A DNA stretch of 64,000 bases from positions 124,001 to 188,000 of the forward strand of contig SMMW01000146.1 of the NCBI GenBank assembly GCA_004794655.1. Reading direction: 5' to 3'. Shown here one piece after another: positions 37,000 through 49,736 of this stretch. The notes below the pieces were generated by a model, which was not told the DNA's origin, did no database searches, and was given only the letters and a program-made list of their open reading frames with translations. Every line of letters begins with the position of its first letter. Within the stretch, counting starts at the first letter, position 1. Source of the DNA: Marisa cornuarietis (taxonomy: Eukaryota; Mollusca; Gastropoda; Architaenioglossa; Ampullariidae). The translations under genes and the position numbers were made by a program.

Positions 37000-39844
37000 G
37001 GTACACCTATAAATAGATTCTGCTAATCGCCAATATTTAGTAATTTTAATAATAACAATTTCTACATGCTTGATTGAGCAATATTACTAACCGACCAAAG
37101 GGAAACAATCTTTGTAGGTTTCAGTCTGAATATCCTTCGAAAAATTGTGGTAACGGTGACTAGATGGGGTATTACTAACGGACAGGGGCACATGGGCAGG
37201 GGCCGTCTGCAGGTGAGAAATAAAAGTGTCTAAACCTTAGAGCGATGTGCGAGTGTAGTAGCAGGAGGCTGTCGATGATGCAGCAACCCGTTAACAGTCT
37301 GCTCTACACAAACTGTCCTCCGAGTAACTTCTCTGGACTTGCGTTGTCTGAAGAACATAGAGAAGAAGTATTATCATCATACATTTTAAATACGATCGTC
37401 ATATACAAGAAATATGATGATCATATGTCAATAACAAACTCCGATTAAGAAGCGCGTGTTTCATGGATGTTACCCAGAGTTTAGTTCACTTGTGTGGCAG
37501 TCTTGCCTGTGATCTGCGGTGCCCACCTTCTCTCTCTCTCTCGCTCTCTCTCTCTCTCACACACACACTCACTCACTCTGCTTTACCTTTCCCCAACCCT
37601 CTGTGGAGTCAGGCACTGCTGGGTCGACTCGGAAAAGCTTGCTGAACCACCCGGGTATTTTATACACGTGAAACACCCATTGCAAGTTTGTATTCTCATT
37701 TTATTGCCTAGTGACATACATGGAATTCTGTACTGTCTGATGTACGCACTGTACACTCTACACACAGGTTGCAGTAACTAGTCTTTCTTATCTGCCGCTG
37801 TGAGTGTGTCTCTCTCTCTCACACACAGACGTGTGCGAGCGCGTGCGCATGTGAAAACATAAAAGTTAACAATTATCAAAGGAGTGACGCAGGATAAGGA
37901 GCGATGACATAAGACTGACGATGACGGCGATGATAAGAATGTTGTGTACCTACATCTCGGGAGACAGCTGAGAGACGTGGTGACTGTACTTGTTGCTGTT
38001 GTGGGTTTTCCTCTAGTCTGTCTGTGCTCCAGACACTAACACAGGGTGAAGGTAGAGTCTAGACACTAACTTCAAGAAACTCTTGCAAAACTGATTTATA
38101 AAATGGGTGGCGCCGAGTGAAGTTGATGGGGACATACTGCAGTCAGCTCGCCAGGGGCAGAGGGGAGTGAGAGACAGGAGGTCAGCTTGCCGGGCTTTAA
38201 TCAACAGAATGTGTAGCCGGGTGGAGATGACAACTAGCAAACTAGCTCCAAACTTGCAGGAACATCGGAATATGTTGGCAGACAAAGACGACCACCGAGA
38301 CGACACGTGTGGTAATATTGTTCGTTATTTCTTACAGATAAAATACATTTGTCTTTTGTACGCCGCACGTTCTGTGGGCAAAGCTCTGTGTGTGTGTGTG
38401 TGTTTGTTTGTGTGTGTGTGTGTGTGTGTGTGGCGAACTGTAAATTATACTGTACTGTGTAGATACAACTGTAACAGAGTGGTTAAACAGGAGCAATAGA
38501 GGAGGTTGGGGGTAAGTAAGGCAGTGTCACGGGAAAGCGTTAGTGTAGTCATGATGTGACGTCACTGTTCTCCCCCCTCCCCAGGTAAGGTCAGCACAGG
38601 TTGTGAGGGGTGGGTGGGTGGGTGAGGAGGCCAGTTACAGATCAGAGAGTCGCGTGCCGGCGGGCGCAGGTCTGGCTGATGGTGTGTTGGGTTGTGACGT
38701 AGGGCTGTCGTCTGGTGACAGTGGTGACGCCTGTTTCCAAGACACCTTGTCTCTGAGACTTTTCTTGTCGCCAGCACTCGTAACACCACAGGCAGACACC
38801 AGGGGGGATGTGTAGTAGACGGCTCTCGCTAGATTCGTCAGTCTGGGAGGACACAGTCGGCTTCCACGTGTAGATTATGATGAACATTCCCTTACCTGCT
38901 GTCGGTGAGTTCGGAATCTGTCACCCTTGCCAGTCTCTTTCTTTCTGTCTTTCATGTAAGTGTGCGCTACGTGCCAGTGTGTACTTCAAATCGGCAAATT
39001 AATTTACATTAACGAACATTATTCTAAATGAAATTGCAGCTGGTTTTTGCTTTGATGTTGCTTGAGGTGTCTGTGTGGGGAGTGTATTGGCAGGACTGTA
39101 ATTAAGGGGAGGTGTTGTCTACTTTAGTCGCGACACCGCGTGAGTGAGTGAGAGAGAGAAAGAGAAAAGGATGGGAAGGCTAGGAAGAGGATAAGTTGGT
39201 AGAAGGAGCTGAAGAAAAATCTCAAAAGCTTTGCACGTCCACCATCCAGAGCACTTTATTAAAGCGCATGCAGACATTTGTCAGACCAGAGTGCAAGTCC
39301 TATTCATCTTTCCGTGGCTGACTTCAGGCGCCAGTTAAAAAAGAAAGAGACCCCCGCTTACCTTCTCTTTTGAGAGGAAAATTTGAGGAATGGCTTTCCC
39401 TTGTAACCACACTTTTTCTGTTGCGCAACTTTGCTAGAGTTTACAACATGGAGAAACTGTTTCTCTTTCTCTGAGCTCTCAATATTATTGGGTTTCCCTC
39501 CCTCACGTGCGCACCTCCGCCGGGGATAACTCTTGAGGACGTGAAGAGTTACTCTGACTTTTTGTTTTACCACTTCGTCTACTTCATGGCTGGAGAGGAT
39601 CGCCAAGTGTTTTGGGTCGTTTTTTAGTCGTGTGACCGGCCTTTGGATCAAGAATAAGTCTGTTAAAAAATCTGAATATTGTCCTGATTATTAATACTTC
39701 TTCACAAGTCCCGTGGTCTACCCTCTTTAGAGTTCAGCGTTCGGTCTACGTGTACCCGGGTTGTGGGTTACCTGGGCGCAGGCTGATTAGTTCTACCTGG
39801 TGTGAGGCGGAAGTGTGTGGGCGGTGAGACAAAGTGAGATAATG
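36999..39844. other. Unassigned DNA with TC and GT tracts
   Basis: TC tract at 37529-37558 and an interrupted GT tract at 38389-38432. No exon recognised. Confidence 0.4.
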
Positions 39845-39936
39845 TGGGATGTTACTCCTTGAGAGGCAACAGTAAATAATTAACATATTATGGGATGTTA
39901 CTCCTTGAGACCCAACAGTAAATAATGAACATATTA
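39845..39936. repeat. 46-bp tandem duplication
   Basis: 'tgggatgttactccttgaga' starts at 39845 and again at 39891, each followed by 'caacagtaaataat' and 'aacatatta'. This is two copies at a 46-bp period with a few differences. Confidence 0.9.
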
Positions 39937-40978
39937 TGGGACATTACAACCCCAGTATAAAGTTAGTACTAAACACCAACATGTACAAATGTAGAAATCG
40001 AATCAGTTGTCTCCCATGTCTAAAACTTAAAGGACTACCCTACAAATAAACTTTCGCCAGCACAAAGTGATTGTAAACAGTAAACACAAGGCTAAATGCC
40101 AGAGGAAACTTTAAATAAATTCTGTTGGGTGTAGGGTGTGCTCATCCAAGAACTTATTTTAACAGGAGCTGAAGTCAGTTCACTGATATGCCAGACATAC
40201 AGGTCTGTATTTTATTTTGTCATTTGCTGTCAGTTTGGTGCTGCTGGAAGCCTGGGATATAAAATATTTTCTTCTCCATTCTTCTTTAACATCCGATTCT
40301 ACTCACACCCATATGTTCAAGTGTATCTTGGCGAAATACATTTTTTCCCCCATGTGCTCGCTATGGGCTGGTAGGTTTGGTGGGAGGTTTGATGGAAGGT
40401 CTGGGCACTCATCTCCTGCAGCAGCAACCTGGCACGTGTGCAATTGCATCCAGTTTTTGCGATAGCGACCGGCCTTTGAACCGTTGATGCGCATCATAAT
40501 CTCTGCCGTTTGTTATTATTTTTACGAAGTGGTTGCCTGGAGAGGTCACCGAGACGAGCGCTCACTGGCCATTTTCCTCAGTCACAAACAACAACAGCTC
40601 TTACCTAGCAGCAACCCCCCGAGAGACGAGATGAGACCTGAGTGCACCGACAGCGGCTTTGTGTGCACGTATCGTGTGGCATGCTGGGAGCACTACAACC
40701 CCGGTGTTCGTGACAGAAGCTTCTCGAGAGACTAAATAATGGTCTTAGACGACTTAGAGCGAGGCACGGTTCACTTCACATGTATTTTGTGCAACAGCGG
40801 GTGGGGGTGGGTGGGGAGACAGTGTGTGTGTGTGTGTGTGTGTGTTGGAGGGAGAGGGGGGGGGACTCTTAGGGTGTGCTGAGGACACGGGCTGATCATC
40901 TGCTACAGAACCTCGCGAACACATTGTTTATGGAGCGTACTTCATACGAACGTCTGTAGCATGAGGGAAATGAGATGA

Positions 40979-41026
<48 letters not shown>

Positions 41027-41244
41027 AGATTTGTCTAGCGCATATTCACACATAGAGAGCATGCTCTTAGCGCTTAACACAGATTATGTTGGACTATTAC
41101 AGCAGTGCATCAGCGATTGAACGCACACACACACACACACTTGTGTGATTTATGGTAACTGGCCAACTGAATTTCGGTTTTTAGACCAATGTCAGCAAGA
41201 CGTTCAGCGTGAAGTAAGAAAAAAAAATTAGACCTTTCCAACAC

Positions 41245-41276
<32 letters not shown>

Positions 41277-44200
41277 TGTATCTACTGCCGAAAGTTTTGG
41301 ATTACCGCGCTGTTGAATCTTGAGGGTAGTGTGACGATAACAAAGAATGTCTGTTAAGTTTAGCGAGAAACGTTCAGAGAGAGAGAGAGAGCCACGCATG
41401 TCATTTATAATAATAATAAATCAGTATCATAAACTGAAAATAGTTCGGTGGAAATAAACAGATCGAAATAGCAGACCGAATGATTTAAAGATTTCTTCTG
41501 TTTTTGCTAATCTCGTCCTTGCAAATGAGAGCGAACTGTTATCATGACGTCAGTGCACACACTTGCTATGACTTGTTCAGTGAACCACTCACAGACCTGT
41601 TGTATTACTGGGAGGCAGGGACATAGCTGTGCTGCTCTACAGACTAGTGGCACAAGTAGTTGTGCAACAGCGCTAACAGAAAGGTTGAAACAGTTGCTGT
41701 AGTGTCAGCCAGGACACGTGACATGGTCTTAACGACACCGGACGGTGTGACGTCACGCTATTGACCTCGTCGCTTGTGACGAGAGGGAAGGAACAAGCCA
41801 CGTGACGTCAGAAATAAGAAAGGAAAGACAACTACTTCACGTGGCTTGCAGCAGTTGCCTTCCCGCCCAGTCCATAGTCGTAGGCACACACACACACACA
41901 ATCTTTTCACACTAGTCAGAGATCTGTACTAGTGAAAAACGTGCAAAGGTCGCTTTGACGTGACATGGTTTGTGGAAAGCTCCACCTAGTGGATGACTCG
42001 GGATTTGAGTGAGAGACGGTGAGAGTGAGAGAGAGAGAGTGGGGGGGGGCGAAGGAGAGGGTGGATGAGTAAGTGAGTGGGAGTCAGTTGCCACAGGCTT
42101 TTGTTCTTCTATCGTGGAAATGATGGATAATGAAGTCGACCTTTTGTTTCTCCCCAGCATCTGTCAAGCATTTGGCTACTGATGTGACTAGTGTGGCTGA
42201 GGGTCTGTCAGATCGTCTGTCGCGATACCTAAACTTTACAACCAGCAAACCTCCACCCCCGCCCCTCCCCATGATCGCTGCAAGTTAGGCAAGCAGCGCC
42301 CTCGCTCAACGACGCAATCATTATGAGGTTGTGGGGGGGGGGGGTGCAGGTCTTTGGACATCGATCTGCTTCTGAAGCAGTGATGTCACTTCCTGTCCAC
42401 ACTAGTGGCTGACAAGAAGCAGGCGTCACTTTTCTGAACAGTCTCGTGCTTCACGATAGCCATTGGCGTGACACTTGGGACAACGAACGTGACTGTTGCT
42501 GAGCTGAGTTGAGGGGTCGACGTGAATTCAAAAAGCTTATCATAAATGAATCTTGTTTACATTTATCGGCTGCTGGAGGGTAAAGTGACGTGTAGTTGTC
42601 ACACACGGAAACGGAGGAGGGACCAGACTCTCTAGCCGTACGAGCTTTGCCATCTGCAACTGTATGTGTTATTTTCTTTGAGGATGGGGTGTGTGGTGGT
42701 GGTGGTGGGTGGGTTGGCCAGCTTGTTGGCGGGTAGTTCGTGCCACAGAGTGGGTGTTACGCACCAAATAGTTTACGACCATGTTTTGTGCCGCGCCGTC
42801 CGCGGACAGGTCAATGTGGTGTTTGTGGTCGCCTAGCAACGCCAGGTAGGCATTATGCCCATTGAAACACCCAATCAGCTTGTAAACAACCTATTCGAGA
42901 GCCGGCTGTAACCGAAAGTTCTCGTCAGCACAGGTAAAAACCCAGTTCTATTTGTAGCAGAACTGCTGCGCGTGGCCGTGTATGGCACCACAAGGTGGCG
43001 CTGTGTCCCACTTCTGGGTCTTTTCGTCAGGAGTCAGTCACACGGTTGGTACAATTCTCTGTCAGGTCAACGATCTCGAGTTCAAACGAAAGCAAGATGA
43101 GTGTCAGAAGCTTAATGCCTCCCTTTGAAATCTTTCATCTTCTGTTAGTCTAAAGAGGGGTGTGATCAGCAGGTGGCGGGTGGAAATGGGAGAAGGTAAT
43201 TAAGCTCCACGATAAGCATTTACATCTTAATTGTCCTCGTGAAGATGTGAAGGTTGAGAGGTTTGTGAACAACCAACAACGTTCCTACGTGTAGACTTGT
43301 AGCCCCCCCCCACCCACAAGGTTCCCTGACAGGAAAGCAATTTAAAATGCACTGTCAGCGATTAATAAAGCGTCAACGGCGATGTCTTTGCAATCATGAT
43401 GAGCAGAGTCGAGTTTCAGGGTTTAAAATGAGTGAACTTATCATCAAAACATTTTACCGCAAGTCTTGTACAGCTCCAGCTCATTGCCATACCGTGTTTA
43501 TGAATTATTCACAACGCCTGGCTCTTAATGGTCAGCACATATTGAAACTTGGAGATTTACATTTATATGAAGGTTTTGTCAAGGCAGGTAACACCTGAGC
43601 CGGGCTCCAGCTATTGTCATGTGCGTACGTAATCCTCTAAATAAAAGTCACGTGACACATTCCCTCGATCAAAAGCTGCCACTCGAACTGTCGGCAGATG
43701 AAAATGACTGAAACTGAAGAGTTTGATGACGAGACCTTTCGAGTGTAACGATGTGATGACTGACATCTTAAACGTGAGAATGTGATGACTAGAAATAGTG
43801 GAGAATGAAAGTGACAATGTCAGGGCAAACTGCTGACTGACCTCTCTCTTGTCACTCTCGCAAGGTCAGATTAATTATTATTTCTTAATTTGATGTTATG
43901 CTTTAGTTCTTGTTTAATTAAGAGATCGGTGACGGGTAGTTTTTTTTACATGTGTTTTTTTGTGTGTGAAACGGCGGTGATTAAATTCTACAGGTGTGGC
44001 CACACTTGGAAAAGAATGCTTAGCCTACACCAGAGCAAGGTGGGTGACAAGGCCACACATTATCCCCAGTGTGTCTGTCAACTTGTTTTCTCGGAGACTC
44101 AAGTAAACAAACGCTTGGCCAACACCGACCCGAGGAACTTTTCTTCTGAAAGGTGCGCCGGAGTTTCTCCGAGCCCCTCCTAGGTCGGGACATATCTGTG

Positions 44201-44757
44201 CGTAAGTAAAGTGACCCGGATGTCTTGGAGAGAAACGCTTGTGCCTGGCACACGACTCAGTCTCGGTCTTGACTACAGGGCGCCGCCAGCACTTCACGTG
44301 GAGTAGTTCTCCCCCTTACCTAACGGTCACTGCGCCACATCGGAACCGACACCGGCGCTTTCCATGGCGCCAGACTTTCTGTTACCTGCTGTTTCGCTGT
44401 CAGTAGCTCGTTGCCATGACCACGAGAGGAACGTTCGGCGGTACAGTGATGTCATCCACCCGTGGTCGTAAATGACCTCATTGTAAAGGTCACGTAAAGC
44501 CCAAACAACACAATCCTTTGCAAGTTCACGCAAAGAGGATCTGACGGGGGCTGGACCACAAGAAGCAACGAGAAGAAAAGAAGAAAGAACCAGAATCGGT
44601 ATCAGCCACCCCAAAGAAGGGTTTTGCTGAAGCCAGCGGGGGTGGGTGGGGGGCTCACATACCCGAGGGTCTCAGCCTTGACCTCTCGGACCTGGAAGCT
44701 TGGTGTGGGTACCTGCCCACCCCTCTTTCCCTTTTGTAGAGGTGCCAGCTCCCGCAC
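39937..44757. repeat. Unassigned DNA with AAT, ACG and AC tracts
   Basis: Contains (GT)n at 40824-40844, (AAT)n of about 15 copies at 40979-41025, and (ACG)10 at 41246-41276. Around 43.0-43.1 kb a 'gatctcgagttcaaac' phrase hints at a tRNA-like B box without further support. No exon recognised. Confidence 0.4.
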
Positions 44758-44780
44758 GTGCGCTGTGGAGCCCGTGAGGC

Positions 44781-44788
44781 TGACGTCA
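44781..44788 (+). promoter_or_regulatory. Perfect cAMP-response element TGACGTCA
   Basis: The palindromic octamer lies 41 bases before the PDE8 start codon. An inverted CCAAT box (ATTGG, 44791-44795) follows immediately, and CACGTG E-boxes lie at 44755-44760 and in the exon. The local sequence is CpG-rich, as expected near a promoter. Whether it is in the promoter or in the 5' untranslated region is unknown. Confidence 0.5.
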
Positions 44789-44829
44789 GGATTGGTGCCG
44801 CGTGGTGCACGTGTTGCCCGCCCGGGAGT

Positions 44830-45072
44830 ATGGGCTGCACTCCCAGCATCCACGTGTCGCAGACTGGAGTAGTTTACTGCCGGGAGTCCGACGACTCCAC
44901 CTCGCCCCGCCCTTCGGCCTACGGCGGCGCCACCTTTCACGCCCACGTGGTCCGCCGGGAAGGGGGAGAAACTCCGGCCGACACTAAAAGCAAGAAGAAA
45001 CGGGACGATCGGAAAGATACCTCTGCTGGCGCTCCTGCGGAGTCTGATGGCCAGTCGAGCCTTTCAGCACAG
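44830..45072 (+). CDS. Pde8: PDE8 cAMP phosphodiesterase, first coding exon
   Basis: The exon opens [20 protein letters not shown], nearly the N-terminus of vertebrate PDE8B/PDE8A as I recall it, then [10 protein letters not shown]8 enzymes hydrolyse cAMP with high affinity and carry receiver-like (REC), PAS and catalytic domains, all encoded by later exons. Gly2-Cys3 after Met is a classic myristoylation/palmitoylation signal for membrane targeting. The start has A at -3 and G at +4. The frame is open upstream but has no earlier ATG. Exon length is 243 bases (81 codons, phase 0), ending CACAG before gtactt. The second half (a Lys/Arg-rich [10 protein letters not shown] patch, then Ser/Ala-rich) is less conserved. 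No later exon was recognised up to 64 kb. Confidence 0.88.
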
Positions 45073-45870
45073 GTACTTTTGTCAGTCTGCCTGCTCACTT
45101 ATCTGTCTGCTTTACTATCTGTTCATCTGTCTCTTCCTGTCTTCAACCGAACGACCAAGCACCGAGTGAGTGAATGAGTGAGTGAGTCAGTGAGTTGCCA
45201 TCAGTCTAGTTTCTGCTATTTCCAGTCTGCGGCTGTCATCCTTCTTTTTGTTGTGATTCTTCGTTTGATTTATTACATTTTTCTTCATTTTCTCCTTCCT
45301 TCGCCAACCCTCTCATTCCTCCCTGTCCAATTGCGTGCTTGTCTAACAGAGTCCTTATCCTGTTTTGTGTGCCTCTTACTATTTTATTCTTTCCGTCTCT
45401 ATTTTTTTCATTAGTTCCAGCAGTCTCTCGTGTCTACACCTGTTTCTTTCCATTTTATTCTTTCTTCGACTTTCCTCAGAGTCAGGAGTCAGCAAATTAC
45501 TGCGAGTAGTCATTTTGAAAACGGAAAGTCTGTTATTTCTCAGCCTCAGACCATCTCCCTCTCTCTTCCATTCATCCGCAGCCGCCCCGTTAATTATCTA
45601 AGCGCAGAATAAGACCCTCAGAGAATTTTCCATCTTCCATCGTCACCATCTTTGGTATAGAGATAATTAGCAGAACAGATTTATCATTTTAAGCCTATAG
45701 AATATCATTTCGTTGTTTATCATAAAGGACATGCTGCTTCTAACTTTCAGTAGAATCACAGCATCTCATCGTCATGTGTTCCTTTCCAGGGCTTAGAAAG
45801 TCTTTTAACTAAGAAATTACGTAAAATCTTTTCAGGAGTGTAATAAAAGGCTAGTTTAACTTAACTGATG
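45073..45870. other. Start of probable PDE8 intron 1
   Basis: Begins gtactttt after the exon and is pyrimidine-rich (many ttct/ctgtct phrases). No exon recognised. Confidence 0.5.
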
Positions 45871-45977
45871 AAGAGCAGTCGCATTTTCACAATAATTCAA
45901 GTTCATCATCATCAGGCACGTGCACAACGTGCCTGATGATGATGAACTTGAATTATTGTGAAAATGCGACTGCTCTT
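45871..45977. repeat. Perfect 51-bp inverted repeat with 5-base loop
   Basis: Bases 45871-45921 and 45927-45977 are exact reverse complements as far as I can check, around a gcaca loop. The arms include aataattcaagttcatc and end next to CACGTG. Pairing stops sharply at both outer edges, with no flanking direct repeat seen. It has no terminal motif of a known transposon. Confidence 0.95.
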
Positions 45978-47150
45978 GTCATGAAATTAAGACAAACTTA
46001 TCTAAATTAGTTTTATTTTCTAAAATTATGATTGGATGTAAACGGGCTTGATATTGGCCACCCTCATGTTGCCAGCATCCTCGCAGGTTGGCACTCGGAG
46101 TTGCCACAGGGAGGGACGGCAACTCTGTTGGCAGCTTCTCTGCGTTATTTTTCTCCCACTGGATTATTTCCCTTGACGATGGCTCTCATTCGCACGTTGG
46201 GTTGCGGGTTTGTTTTTGCCGCCATTCACAAAAGAGGTAGAGTGCCAAGCAGGTAGACAGAACTCAGGGAGAGGTTGTGCTGACGAAAACATTCATTAGC
46301 GCCGAGCTTCAGCAGCTTGTTACTGGCACGTGCATCAGCACGCGCTGTGTCGTTAACACCGACATCTGCACAACCTGCGCTCCCACCTTCTTCTTGGGTG
46401 ACCCTCAGGGTCGAGTGTAATTTGGTGGTTGTTCTGTTTAGCATTTAGAGACGACCTAGTGTGAAACATAATCCCACCCAGCATTTTTATTTTGGAGAAA
46501 TGATTGTTATCCGTATTTTTTTCTGGGATAATTGACGATTTGATGTCGACTAAGAAATTGTTTTTATCGTCGAAGATGTCCTCGGCCTCTTGGGCCTGGT
46601 TACAGCTGGACTGTGTTACTGCTGTAGTCTACCAACTATTTCTGTGCTGCGGTTTTTTGTCAAGTGTGAGCTGCTGTGCTAGTTATGAAAGCTGTTGAGT
46701 CAACAAGAAAATTGTGAAAACATAACTTTTACAATTTACTTTCCCCATAATATATTACACAGTTCATGTAGCGTTTGTGAGACGGTGGCATCCCGCCAGC
46801 CTGTAACAATGTTAAATAGTACAACATGTCTACCAGTAGCAATAAGATACAATAAGATCTTTTTATATAGTACCACGCATTCATACACTCCACTGGCATG
46901 TCAATTAATAATAATAATAAAAATGATAAACCTGGGATTTATACAACACATACTGACGCCCGAAAGGAGTCGTAATTAACCGGATACAGTGGACGACTTA
47001 CAAGAGAGTTTAAGATACTGTGGAATAAACAATAAACAGAATGCTGCTGCTTGTTCCACGGGGATACAAATAAGTACACAGTATTTACACGTGACTTATA
47101 GGTGTGGATGTTCTTTATGATGATATGAGATACAGGCAAAATAATGGACA
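45978..47150. other. Unassigned DNA
   Basis: No exon or transposon recognised. Short AT-rich patches at 46905-46925. Confidence 0.4.
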
Positions 47151-47792
47151 GTATTTAGCATGTCTATGTTTAGACTAGTCAGGTATTTAGCATGTCTATG
47201 TTTAGACTAGCCAGGTATTTAGCATGTCTATGTTTAGACTAGCCAGGTATTTAGCATGTCTATGTTTAGACTAGTCAGGTATTTAGCATGTCTATGTTTA
47301 GACTAGCCAGGTATTTAGCATGTCTATGTTTAGACTAGCCAGGTATTTAGCATGTCTATGTTTAGACTAGTCAGGTATTTAGCATGTCTATGTTTAGACT
47401 AGCCAGGTATTTAGCATGTCTATGTTTAGACTAGTCAGGTATTTAGCATGTCTATGTTTAGACTAGTCAGGTATTTAGCATGTCTATGTTTAGACTAGCC
47501 AGGTATTTAGCATGTCTATGTTTAGACTAGCCAGGTATTTAGCATGTCTATGTTTAGACTAGTCAGGTATTTAGCATGTCTATGTTTAGACTAGTCAGGT
47601 ATTTAGCATGTCTATGTTTAGACTAGCCAGGTATTTAGCATGTCTATGTTTAGACTAGCCAGGTATTTAGCATGTCTATGTTTAGACTAGCCAGGTATTT
47701 AGCATGTCTGTGTTTAGACTAGTCAGGTATTTAGCATGTCTATGTTTAGACTAGCCAGGTATTTAGCATGTCTATGTTTAGACTAGCCAGGT
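47151..47792. repeat. 32-bp minisatellite, 20 nearly identical copies
   Basis: The unit is 'tatttagcatgtctatg' + 'tttagactag(t/c)cagg' (32 bp). I count 20 copies. Nearly all differ only at one T/C site, plus one 'gtctgtg' variant near 47705. The homogeneity suggests recent expansion. Confidence 0.97.
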
Positions 47793-49736
47793 AGTTGGGT
47801 GACAGCAGTCACGTGATGTCATTTCCATGGACACCATTCTCTGCTTCTTGTCCACGACCGCATTTTTGACCTCGTGGATGGTCCGCTTTATCGTGACAGC
47901 ACAGACAGTGGGGGGTGGGTGGGTGGGGGAGGACTCGGTAAACTTTAATATTATTGAGGGAAATTCTTATTACATACTTTGAGAACAAAATCCCAGTGAA
48001 GCAACGACTCAGTCGGGATCTCGTTTGCATATGGAGATGAAAACTCACAGACCGAGTAAAATGTTGTTTTATTGATTTTCTTCTTCGTTTGTCTCATGAA
48101 AGTGTAATTGGCGCCATAAGATGGAGATGGCAATTTTAGAACCGACAAAAAATTGTCATGGCTTTCTCGTAATTGAATCGCAGCATCCTAGATAGAGAGC
48201 CTAGTACAAGATAGAGAAATAAAGTGATGAATGACTATTTAATGACAAAAGGATGCAATACACGTCCATGCAATATATTTATATATGTGATACGGATCTT
48301 TCTAGAGATGTGAACTTCCGCGCCAGCTTTACCGCTCGTAGTCTTGACAAACAGGTTCACAGTTTACACAACCTGTTACCCTACCCCAGCTGGGGAGGTT
48401 GACTACCTGGAGATAGCTAAAACCCCTTATTAACTGACTGGGCCACCAGCTGGTATTTTATGGGAAGCGCCCCCTTCTGATAACTTTCTCCTACCAAAGG
48501 TGAAGATGGTGGACATCAGGATGAATTTAGTTCAACCGAATGGAACGCAGAATTTTTCATGACTTAATAAATAAACTAAACAGATACAATGATACAAAGT
48601 CGTAAACACTACTTTTTCAATGAATTCCTGATGGGGAGGTTGCATACTAAACTCAACATCACAAACGACATGGTACCCTTCAGTTTTTTTTCTGCTGGTG
48701 ATTTTGTTATCAAAAGAAAATAATTTTTTTTTGTCTTTTAATACTTTGCTGGAGGAATATCAGTTGGTCAGATTGAATTAGTTCAACATTCCGTTATTTC
48801 TTGCTTGCTTCTCGTTCATAACATTCCAGCCTCATGATCGTTTGACCCAATGACGCATGCGCAATGCCACTGTCACCTCTACAGATGTTTGCCTTGTCCT
48901 TCACATCAGATCTGAAGCCACAGGGTTTCTCTTGATGTCCCTGCTTCAGCGGTCATTCAAAGCAAGGTTTTCGGGTTTCGCAAGATTTGACAAACATTGT
49001 AACACCAACCAGCGGGGTGTCACTAACGGGTGGAACTGTAAAGTTTCATACTTTTGACCTAGTCTTCTGCTATTTACTGTCAAGAACCCAGTTGTTTCGC
49101 GCCTGTAAAGTGAGGCTGTGAACAGCACTGTGCATGTTTTCAACAAACACGAACGATCTCAGTTTCTTGAGACAATTCGTAAAGCGAAGTCACAAACGGA
49201 TGTAAGAGAATCTGTGTTACAGGCTCTGGCTGAGCACAATGGATGTGTGTAACAAAGGACTTGCCATGTGACCATCCCAAGCAATGGTTACTAGACAAAT
49301 GTATCAGCATGGGTTTTTTTTAGAAGGATGCGAGTAGGTAGCGGTGTCCGATGTCTTAGCAAAGAAGGTTTGGGTCACTGACACGTATTGCAGTAGCGAC
49401 ACCATTGTGACTGTCACCCGAGTGTCAGCAACAGCGTCTCTAACATCTTCCTCATTCGACAGTCGGGGGCAAATCATTAGTAAGCCGAGCCTAATGTCAA
49501 CTATCGTGTCTCTAAGATCTTCCTCATCTGACAGTAAGGGGAAATCATCAGTAAGCTGAGTTGAGCCGAGCCGAGCCGTATGAGTACAGCTTAACTGTTG
49601 TCTCGAGACTTATTGAGACATATTTATTAGGAGATGTTCTTCAAGTAATAAGTCATCGAAACACACATCGAAAAAATATCAATCTCCGAGTTTTAAAGGC
49701 TTAATAAAGCAAAACAGAACTGTCGATGTGTACATG
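47793..49736. other. Unassigned DNA; 71-bp duplication near 49.4-49.55 kb
   Basis: At 48386-48400 the core cagctggggaggttg matches the tRNA-like element at 18.1 kb. A phrase 'gtctctaa.atcttcctcat' starts at 49436 and again at 49507, a diverged 71-bp duplication. No gene recognised. Confidence 0.4.

Noticed and set aside
39358..39651. Lysine/arginine-rich 97-residue minus-strand frame
   Set aside because: Starts at TTG, no recognisable domain, no splice support.
44327..44614. Minus-strand 95-residue frame that looks like a secreted peptide (WLIPILVLSSFLLVASCG)
   Set aside because: The frame begins at TTG, with no ATG before the hydrophobic part, and lies opposite the PDE8 5' region; the hydrophobic run comes from a pyrimidine-rich tract.
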